Shown in pieces: positions 57,550 through 64,000 of a stretch of DNA of 64,000 nucleotides. Under the pieces are notes generated by a model. That model was not told the origin of the DNA. It worked only from the letters and a program-made list of their open reading frames with translations, and made no database searches. Numbering within the stretch: position 1 is the first letter of the stretch; the number at the start of each line of letters is the position of its first letter. The position numbers and the translations under genes are program-made. The stretch is from Prosthecobacter debontii (GTDB lineage: Bacteria; Verrucomicrobiota; Verrucomicrobiia; Verrucomicrobiales; Verrucomicrobiaceae): positions 1 through 64,000 of the forward strand of contig CAMBPV010000005.1 in the NCBI GenBank assembly GCA_945869695.1, given 5' to 3'.

Positions 57550-57574
57550 GCCCCGGGAGCGAGGACGGCAAAGA

Positions 57575-58732
57575 TCAATAAACGTCCCTGCGGTATCGCT
57601 TTTCCTGTTTCAGCTTCTCCAGATACGCGGCGGCCTCTTCAGTTGTTTTTCCTCCGGATGTTTCAATGATCTGATGCAATGCTCTGTCCACATCCACGGC
57701 CATGCGGGAGGCGTCTCCACAGACGTAAAAGATGGCTCCCTGCTCCAGCCATTTCCAGAGTTCAGGCCCATTCTCTGACATCTTATGCTGGACATAGATC
57801 TTCTCGGCCTGATCACGGGACCAGGCAGTGTCCAGTCGAGACAAGGTGCCGTCGGCCAAATAGGCTTCAAACTCCTCACGGTAAAAAAAGCAGGAGCTTT
57901 GGTTCGTCTCACCGAAGAACAGCCAAGCCTTACCCTTCGCCGCGGTTGCCTTTCGCTCCTGAAGAAAGGATCGAAAGGGAGCGATGCCCGTACCCGGACC
58001 GCACATGATGATGGGCGTGTCTTCCTCAGGTGCAGGAAGCCTAAAGCCCTTTCCGGGATTCACGAACACCGGGATGGGCGTGGATGCTGTCAGCCTTTCC
58101 GATAAAAAAGTGGACGCAACACCCTTCCGCGCACGCCCGTGACTTTCATAACGCACCGTCGCCACGGTCAGGTGGACTTCCTCAGGCACCGCTTTGAGGC
58201 TGGATGAGATGGAGTAAAGCCGAATGATCAACTTCTTCAGCACCCCCACCCATTCTGCGGGCTCAAACTTCGCGCTCGGATTTTCAAGGAGCACATCAAT
58301 GACCTCACGCCCATACAGGTAGCGCTTCAGGTCTTCCTTCCGTTCGGGATCAGTCAGGCCGGTAACCGCAGTATTGCCTGAAGTCTTCTCGATTACCGCC
58401 TTCAAAAGCTTGTTATCGATGTCGGTGATCGAATAGCTCTCCCACAAAGCCTGTCGGATTGGAACTTCCACTCCCTTGGGATTGGTGACCCGCTCTTCCC
58501 CTGTAAAACCCAAGACGGAAATAAGTTCAGCCACCAAATCGGGATCATTCGTCGGGAGAACAGCCAGAGAGTCACCTGGCGTAAACTCGAGCCCGGACCC
58601 CGCAAGATCGATCTCAAAGTGACGGGTATGTTTCACCGCACCCGGTCCTGTCAGATCGTGGGCATGCTTGAGCCTCGCGATGTAGGGGTTTTTAACGTTG
58701 TAAGGAGACTTGGGGGTGACTTCAGTGCTCAT
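57575..58732 (-). CDS. CysJ-like FAD/NADP oxidoreductase (sulfite reductase flavoprotein-type, no flavodoxin domain)
   Basis: RLYSISSSLKAVPEEVHLTVATVRYESHGRARKGVASTFLSERL; IIMCGPGTGIAPFRSFLQER; FFGETNQSSCFFYREEFEAY; YVCGDASRMAVDVDRALHQII; C-terminal YRRDVY. Confidence 0.92.
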   Translation of the reverse strand: MSTEVTPKSPYNVKNPYIARLKHAHDLTGPGAVKHTRHFEIDLAGSGLEFTPGDSLAVLPTNDPDLVAELISVLGFTGEERVTNPKGVEVPIRQALWESYSITDIDNKLLKAVIEKTSGNTAVTGLTDPERKEDLKRYLYGREVIDVLLENPSAKFEPAEWVGVLKKLIIRLYSISSSLKAVPEEVHLTVATVRYESHGRARKGVASTFLSERLTASTPIPVFVNPGKGFRLPAPEEDTPIIMCGPGTGIAPFRSFLQERKATAAKGKAWLFFGETNQSSCFFYREEFEAYLADGTLSRLDTAWSRDQAEKIYVQHKMSENGPELWKWLEQGAIFYVCGDASRMAVDVDRALHQIIETSGGKTTEEAAAYLEKLKQEKRYRRDVY

Positions 58733-58837
58733 GGCAGGGAGAGAGAGGGCTGAGAAATCAGCTCCAAATCAAAGAAAAACCAGCAAAAACGCCTCCTGCC
58801 TTCGCGCAGGAAGGCGATGGTCGGGACCGTGGGTTCG

Positions 58838-58918
58838 CTAGCCCTTTTGCAGGTAAGTGAAGGCGATCACCCCTGAAAAGAGGAACACGACAGCAAGGAT
58901 CATTCCGGAAAGCATCAT
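58838..58918 (-). CDS. 26-aa single-TM microprotein
   Basis: ATG at 58918 preceded by aaggag (gagttaaggagcagggctATGATG); MMLSGMILAVVFLFSGVIAFTYLQKG. Confidence 0.5.
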   Translation of the reverse strand: MMLSGMILAVVFLFSGVIAFTYLQKG

Positions 58919-59009
58919 AGCCCTGCTCCTTAACTCATAAATCCGCGCACTGCCAAAAGAAAATTTTCTCTTGCAACTCGCCGAGCCTTGCGCACTATAC
59001 CTCCCCCCT

Positions 59010-59279
59010 ATGGCAAAGACCTGCTGGCTAGAACGAAACAAACGCAAAGCGAAAACCGTCGCAAAATACGCTAAACTCCGTGAGGAACTGAAAGCGAAGC
59101 ACGACTATTTCGGCCTTTCACTCATCCCAAGAGACGCGAGCCCAACTCGCCTCGTGAACCGCTGCCGTGTCACCGGCCGTCGTCGTGCCTTCATCCGGCG
59201 CTTCGAGATGTCTCGTATGACCTTCCGTGAACACGCCTTGAACGGCCTGATTCCTGGAGTCACGAAGTCCAGCTGGTAG
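59010..59279 (+). CDS. rpsN: 30S ribosomal protein S14 (zinc-independent type)
   Basis: [89 protein letters not shown]; start 59010. Confidence 0.95.
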   Translation: MAKTCWLERNKRKAKTVAKYAKLREELKAKHDYFGLSLIPRDASPTRLVNRCRVTGRRRAFIRRFEMSRMTFREHALNGLIPGVTKSSW

Positions 59280-59339
59280 TTTCTGCTGCCCGTGGCACTC
59301 CACGGGCTCGGCGTGTGGGTTTTTGGTGATCAAATAAAG

Positions 59340-59591
59340 ATGCCGACCTACTCCTACATCGCCGAGAAACCTGAAGAGGGCTGCCCTTCCTGCCGGAAGG
59401 GTTTTGACTTGAGGAGACCCATCTCCCGTCCCGCCCTCACCCATTGCCCTCTTTGCCGCAAGCCGGTCATTAAGCAGGTCTCGGGTTTTAACACGCCGAA
59501 ATGGACGAAGCCCGTTTCCATCTCAGATGCTAAAAAAGCTGGCTTCACCATTCTGGAGAAGCGCTGTGATGGAAATTACGAGCGGCTCTGA
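59340..59591 (+). CDS. FmdB-like zinc-ribbon protein
   Basis: MPTYSYIAEKPEEGCPSCRKGFDLRRPISRPALTHCPLCRKPVIKQVSGFN. Confidence 0.8.
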   Translation: MPTYSYIAEKPEEGCPSCRKGFDLRRPISRPALTHCPLCRKPVIKQVSGFNTPKWTKPVSISDAKKAGFTILEKRCDGNYERL

Positions 59592-59620
59592 GCCCTCTCC
59601 TCCACTAGCTTTGTAACACC

Positions 59621-61027
59621 ATGACCGCGCACCTGACTCTCCTCCAGCCCATCCTGGCTTTTGGTGGAGACGCTGAGATCATCCGCGAGTGGAATTTCAC
59701 AGCAAGCGAGCTGGCTTGGCAGACCGTTGTTGTCCTCTTTTTTGTGCTCCTCAACGCCTTCTTTGTGGCCACGGAGTTTGCCATCGTCAAAGTGCGTGCC
59801 AGCCAGCTCGAGGCCGCAGCTGATGAAGGGCTGAGCGGTGCCGCGACGGCGAGGCAACAGCTGAAAAATCTCGATGGCTATTTGGCCGCGACTCAACTCG
59901 GGATCACCCTGGCCAGTATCGCCCTCGGCATGGTCGGTGAGCCCTACGTTTCTCGGGTCATGCAGCCCTTGCTGTTGGATATCGGTGTCAAAAGTGAATC
60001 CGTCGTGAAGACCGCCTCCATCATCATTGGCTTTGCGGTGGTTACCTTTCTGCACGTCGTGCTCGGCGAGCTCACGCCCAAGTCACTCGCGATTCGAAAA
60101 GCCCTCGCCACCACGCTTTTGGTGAGCCGTCCGCTCCAGTTCTTCTACTTCGTCTTTAAACCTGCCATCGTCGTCCTCAATGGCACGGCCAACTGGCTCC
60201 TCCGCGTCGTCCTGCGAGTGGATCCCGTCTCAGAAGGGGAGATGGCCCACTCCGAGGAGGAGCTCCGCCACATCGTTGCCGAGAGTCAGAAATCCAAAGA
60301 GGTAACCGAGACGGAAAAGGACATTCTCCTCAACGCGCTAGCTCTGAATGACCTTTGTGCACGCGACATCATGACCCCGAGAAATCAGGTGGTCTCCCTC
60401 GACATTGATGACTCATTTGAAGCCAACCTCAAAGTCGCCGTCGAATCGAAACACACCCGACTTCCTCTCGTCGAGGGGCATTTGGATCAGACGCTCGGTT
60501 TGATTCACATCAAAGATCTGCTCCGCCTCATCCGGGAAGGCGCGCCTGATTTGAAAAAAATCCGCCGCGATATCGTCCCCGTTCCCGAGATGATGCCCAT
60601 CGATAAGTTGCTCAGAGTCTTCCTCGAAAAACATGCCCACCTCGCGCTCGTGGTGGATGAATTCGGTGGAGCAGTCGGGATCGTCACGCTGGACAATGTG
60701 GTCGAAGAAATTGTTGGCGATATCCAGGACGAGTTCGATGCGGAGAAACCCGAGTTCCAACGCATCAGTGATGACGAATTCACGGTCGAGGGCACGCTCA
60801 ATCTCTACGAACTTGCGGACATCGCCGGCATCGAGATCGAGAGTGAAGAAGTGACCACCATCGGTGGTTACGTGACTCATTTGATCGGTCACCTTCCGAA
60901 GCCGGGCGAGAAAACGCGGATCGAGGGCTATGAAGTCACCGCGACCAAGGCGGATCAAAGAAGAGTTCAAGAGCTTCGCTTCAAGCGTTGCCCTGAAGAA
61001 GCCAGCGCTTCTGACGAGTCGCGTTGA
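59621..61027 (+). CDS. Hemolysin/CorC-type protein (CNNM + CBS + transporter-associated domain)
   Basis: LFFVLLNAFFVATEFAIVKVRASQLEAAADEGLSGA; LGELTPKSLAIRKA; ARDIMTPRNQVVSLDIDD; HLALVVDEFGGAVGIVTLDNVVEEIVGDIQDEFD. Confidence 0.93.
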   Translation: MTAHLTLLQPILAFGGDAEIIREWNFTASELAWQTVVVLFFVLLNAFFVATEFAIVKVRASQLEAAADEGLSGAATARQQLKNLDGYLAATQLGITLASIALGMVGEPYVSRVMQPLLLDIGVKSESVVKTASIIIGFAVVTFLHVVLGELTPKSLAIRKALATTLLVSRPLQFFYFVFKPAIVVLNGTANWLLRVVLRVDPVSEGEMAHSEEELRHIVAESQKSKEVTETEKDILLNALALNDLCARDIMTPRNQVVSLDIDDSFEANLKVAVESKHTRLPLVEGHLDQTLGLIHIKDLLRLIREGAPDLKKIRRDIVPVPEMMPIDKLLRVFLEKHAHLALVVDEFGGAVGIVTLDNVVEEIVGDIQDEFDAEKPEFQRISDDEFTVEGTLNLYELADIAGIEIESEEVTTIGGYVTHLIGHLPKPGEKTRIEGYEVTATKADQRRVQELRFKRCPEEASASDESR

Positions 61028-61042
61028 TCGGACGGCCCAGCC

Positions 61043-61297
61043 TTAGCTTCCCCTGATGAAATCAAGCGCCTTGCTGTAGCTGGCCTGTGTCATGAAGTGG
61101 TTCAGCTGAGCCGGCAGTTTCCCCCGAAGCGCTTCATGCTCCTTCAGGAGTGCCTCTGAAACACTCTTGAGTTGATCCAAGTGCGCTACCGGATCGCGGT
61201 CACGCGCAGCATGATCGGCGATGATTTGGAGTCGTTGCTCCAGGAGTTTTTCGAGATTCAAAAAAGAAGCGTTCATCGTGTCAAAAAGGCAGCACAC
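61043..61297 (-). CDS. Hypothetical small helical protein
   Basis: 84 aa, plausible helical composition (LEKLLEQRLQIIADHAARDRDPVAHLDQLKSVSEALLKEHEAL). Confidence 0.5.
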   Translation of the reverse strand: MCCLFDTMNASFLNLEKLLEQRLQIIADHAARDRDPVAHLDQLKSVSEALLKEHEALRGKLPAQLNHFMTQASYSKALDFIRGS

Positions 61298-61369
61298 GTC
61301 AAAATCACAAAGCGTGCCAGATTAGACTTATACAGCTTGCTCACATGCTCTGCACATAGAGTTCGCAGT

Positions 61370-61481
61370 CTATTCACAGGCTTATTCACGGCCCAACGAA
61401 TCGAGCGTAAAAACTTTTCATTCAGAGGCCGTTTTTGCGCCAATGTTTTTGAAATTATCGAGAAGAATTGCTTGTGAATAG
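61370..61481. promoter_or_regulatory. DnaA-box-like cluster upstream of dnaA (candidate oriC or dnaA autoregulatory region)
   Basis: ctattcaca (61370-61378), ttattcacg (61382-61390), tgtgaatag (61473-61481, reverse); each one mismatch from TTATNCACA. Confidence 0.5.
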
Positions 61482-61585
61482 TGACGATATCGACATAAAC
61501 AAAGGCATGCCGATTCAGTTCGGGCCAAAACTTTTTAGAACTCCAGTCCTCACCCTTCCCGAAACCTTCTCCCCGAAGAACGCCA

Positions 61586-63118
61586 ATGCCTCTCCCAGAA
61601 ACCGCCTCCGAAACGTTCATAGACGATTATCAACCTCAGACCTCCTGTTCTCAGGCCCTTGCACCTAGCGCATTGACCCGCATCACCTCCTTCTGGAACA
61701 AAGTTTGTGAAACGCTCGCCAGCCGAATTGGCGAAGACAATTTCCAAAGATGGTTTGCCTCGGTCGGTGTGGACGTGACCGACGATGGAAAAGTGATCCT
61801 CTCCGTCCCCAATCCGATCCATCATCTTTGGATCGAGAGCAATTACGCAGCAGCTCTTTCCGAGTCGGTCGACGAAGCCGCCGGAGGCCCACGCCACATC
61901 GAGTTCAGGGTCGACGCATCGAAAAAGAAAACGCAGTCTGCAGACTTGGCCACCGCCGTCACCCTGCCCCTCGTCGATGCTTCCGTGCGCGGTGGTCGTT
62001 TGTTGGGGCGCGCTCCTTCATCAGGTGAGTCCGTCGGCATCTCCGCACCTGTGGAAGACGTCAAGACGCCTCGCACGCTCTCCGAGGCCGGGATCAGCGC
62101 CAAACATGGATTTGATAACTTCGTCGTCGGTGCCAACAGCCAGTACTCCTTTGCCGTGGCCAAAGCGGTGGCTGAGAAACCAGGTCGCATCTACAATCCA
62201 CTCTTCTTTTACGGAAGCACCGGCTTGGGGAAAACGCATCTGATGCAGGCCATCGGACGTGAGATTCTACTCAGCAAAAAGAAAGCCGTCGTCCGCTACG
62301 TGACCTCCGAGCAGTTCACGAACGAGTTCGTGGAAGGGATCAAAAACCAAACCATCTCCCAGTTCCGCAAAAAGTACCGCAAGGTGGATGTTCTGCTCAT
62401 CGATGACGTGCAATTCTTCGTGGGCAAGGACAGCACGCAGGAGGAGTTCTTCCATACCTTCAATGAGTTGTTCAATAACTCGAAGCAGATCATTCTGGCC
62501 AGCGACTGCCCTCCATCCGATCTCAAGAGCCTGGAGCAGCGTCTCGTTTCTCGATTCGAGTGGGGTCTGACCACGCAGATTCAGAATCCCGACTTCGAAA
62601 CCCGCGCCGCCATTCTTCAGCGGAAGCTGGCCGAGCTCGAAGACGCACCTGAGCTCGAGCCCTGGGTGCTCGAGTTCATCGCCCGCCGCGTGCGGTCTAA
62701 CGTGCGGAAGCTTGAAGGAGCCCTTTCCCGCGTCGCGGCCCACGTTTCTCTTGAAGCAAAAGGTCCTAACCACGAGGCAGCCCTCGAAGCCCTGCTCCAT
62801 GACATCATCGACCAAGAGCCGATGAAAACCGTGTCCGTGGATGCCATCCAGCGCATGGTAGCCACTCATTACGACCTCCGCGTCGCAGACCTCACCGGTC
62901 CGCGCAGGCCGAGCAACATCGCGCTCGCCCGTCAGGTCGCCATGTACCTCACCCGTCACATGACGAAGCTCCCGCTCACCCAGATCGGTGAGGAGTTCGG
63001 GGGCCGAGACCATGGCACCGTCATTCATGCTTGCAGAGGCATCACGGACCGGATGAAAAAAGGGGAGGATTTCCGCCGGACCGTGGAGAGCCTGATCGCC
63101 CGAATCATCGGAGGTTGA
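61586..63118 (+). CDS. dnaA: Chromosomal replication initiator DnaA
   Basis: FVVGANSQYSFAVAKAVAEKPGRIYNPLFFYGSTGLGKTHLMQAIG; VLLIDDVQFFVGKDSTQEEFFHTFNELFNNSKQIILASDCPP; GGRDHGTVIHACRGI. Confidence 0.97.
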   Translation: MPLPETASETFIDDYQPQTSCSQALAPSALTRITSFWNKVCETLASRIGEDNFQRWFASVGVDVTDDGKVILSVPNPIHHLWIESNYAAALSESVDEAAGGPRHIEFRVDASKKKTQSADLATAVTLPLVDASVRGGRLLGRAPSSGESVGISAPVEDVKTPRTLSEAGISAKHGFDNFVVGANSQYSFAVAKAVAEKPGRIYNPLFFYGSTGLGKTHLMQAIGREILLSKKKAVVRYVTSEQFTNEFVEGIKNQTISQFRKKYRKVDVLLIDDVQFFVGKDSTQEEFFHTFNELFNNSKQIILASDCPPSDLKSLEQRLVSRFEWGLTTQIQNPDFETRAAILQRKLAELEDAPELEPWVLEFIARRVRSNVRKLEGALSRVAAHVSLEAKGPNHEAALEALLHDIIDQEPMKTVSVDAIQRMVATHYDLRVADLTGPRRPSNIALARQVAMYLTRHMTKLPLTQIGEEFGGRDHGTVIHACRGITDRMKKGEDFRRTVESLIARIIGG

Positions 63119-63283
63119 GCTGGCTTAAATCCACCCAGCCATGAGTTTCGAAGGCGCATGCGGGACCCAGCTTGAGTCCTGCCCGTGAACTGACTTTGTA
63201 TTTGTGTTAGACAGCCGCCCCTTTTCTGCTCAATATCCTTCCCGTTACAGCCTATTCCGAAGAGAAGGCTGATCCCTCCAAAT

Positions 63284-64000
63284 ATGAAGTTCACGATCAG
63301 CAAGGAATCTTTCCTCGATGCCATCCAGCAAGTGCAGCACGTGGTCAGCACGCGCACGACCTTGGCCATCCTATCCAATGTCTTGCTCAGAGCCAGAGAC
63401 GGCGCACTCGAGTTGACCACCACGGACCTTGACGTGGGAGTCAGCGGTTCCGTTCAGGCGGATGTCGAGGCAGCCGGGGCCACCACCCTCCCCGCACGCA
63501 GACTCGCCACCATCGTGCGTGAGTTGCCTGCCGCTGAGATTGAATTCTCGGTCGATGAAAAAAATGTGGCCTCGATCCGGAGTGGCCCCAGCTTTTTCCG
63601 CGTTCTCGGTTTGAGCAGTGAGGAGTTCCCACCGCTCCCTCGTTTTGATGACGCTCGCGAGTTTAAGATCGAGCAGTCCGTGCTCAGAGACTGCCTCCGG
63701 AAGACCTCCTACTCCATCTCCACGGACGAGACCCGTTATGTGCTGAACGGCATCCTCTTCTCCTTCAAAAACAACACCCTCACCATGGTGGCCACCGACG
63801 GCCGCAGACTCGCCATGGTCGAGCAGGAAGTGGAATTTCCCCAGAGCCAAGAGACCGAGTTCATCGTGCCCACCAAGGCCGTGAATGAGCTCTCCCGGCT
63901 TCTCGGTGACAAAGGCGATGTCGTGATCAAAGTCACCGGCTCACAGGTCGGTTTTGATCTTGATGGCAGCTTCCTCGTCAGCAAATTGATCGAAGGCAAC
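63284..64000 (+). CDS. dnaN: DNA polymerase III beta subunit (partial, runs off window)
   Basis: Translation from 63284: MKFTISKESFLDAIQQVQHVVSTRTTLAILSNVLLRARDGALELTTTDLDVG...; immediately downstream of dnaA. Confidence 0.95.
   Translation, partial: MKFTISKESFLDAIQQVQHVVSTRTTLAILSNVLLRARDGALELTTTDLDVGVSGSVQADVEAAGATTLPARRLATIVRELPAAEIEFSVDEKNVASIRSGPSFFRVLGLSSEEFPPLPRFDDAREFKIEQSVLRDCLRKTSYSISTDETRYVLNGILFSFKNNTLTMVATDGRRLAMVEQEVEFPQSQETEFIVPTKAVNELSRLLGDKGDVVIKVTGSQVGFDLDGSFLVSKLIEGN

Noticed and set aside
1-64000. CRISPR array
   Set aside because: No regularly spaced direct repeats of 23-40 nt with unique spacers were seen, and no Cas-like ORFs.
1-64000. Prophage, transposase or conjugative element
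   Set aside because: No transposase, integrase, capsid, terminase or relaxase signatures in the supplied translations.

Overview
The window looks chromosomal and Verrucomicrobia-like. It carries dnaA-dnaN at the right end, a minimal ftsQ-ftsA-ftsZ block, sufCBD with a Fur-type regulator, rpmB, rpsN, alr, proC and one tRNA-Val(TAC). The left ~11 kb is a secreted/envelope redox module: three c-type cytochromes, a large beta-propeller/cytochrome-peroxidase-like protein, a PEP-CTERM-like protein, an outer-membrane barrel with a long His-rich insert, a SCO-family protein and a secreted HMA-like protein. The most interesting region is ~19.4-40.6 kb, a probable lipid/polyketide locus. It contains a PaaK-like adenylate-forming enzyme divergent from a 2564-aa iterative-type PKS read as KS-AT-DH-cMT-ER-KR-ACP with no thioesterase. 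The PKS gene overlaps a stand-alone condensation/acyltransferase gene, followed by a membrane desaturase, an ABC ATPase plus FtsX-like permease, a LolA-like periplasmic carrier, a SAM methyltransferase, a double-patatin membrane protein and an alpha/beta hydrolase. I interpret this as a candidate make-and-export-to-the-outer-membrane pathway for a polyketide lipid; the product is unknown. Smaller items: a MntA/HepT toxin-antitoxin pair, a four-helix-bundle (S23-type) gene flanked by inverted decamer repeats, a REP-like inverted repeat, a decayed sugar isomerase gene, a candidate structured RNA, a 26-aa membrane microprotein and an FtsZ with a non-canonical T7 loop. All calls come from reading the sequence and the supplied ORF translations; no searches were run.
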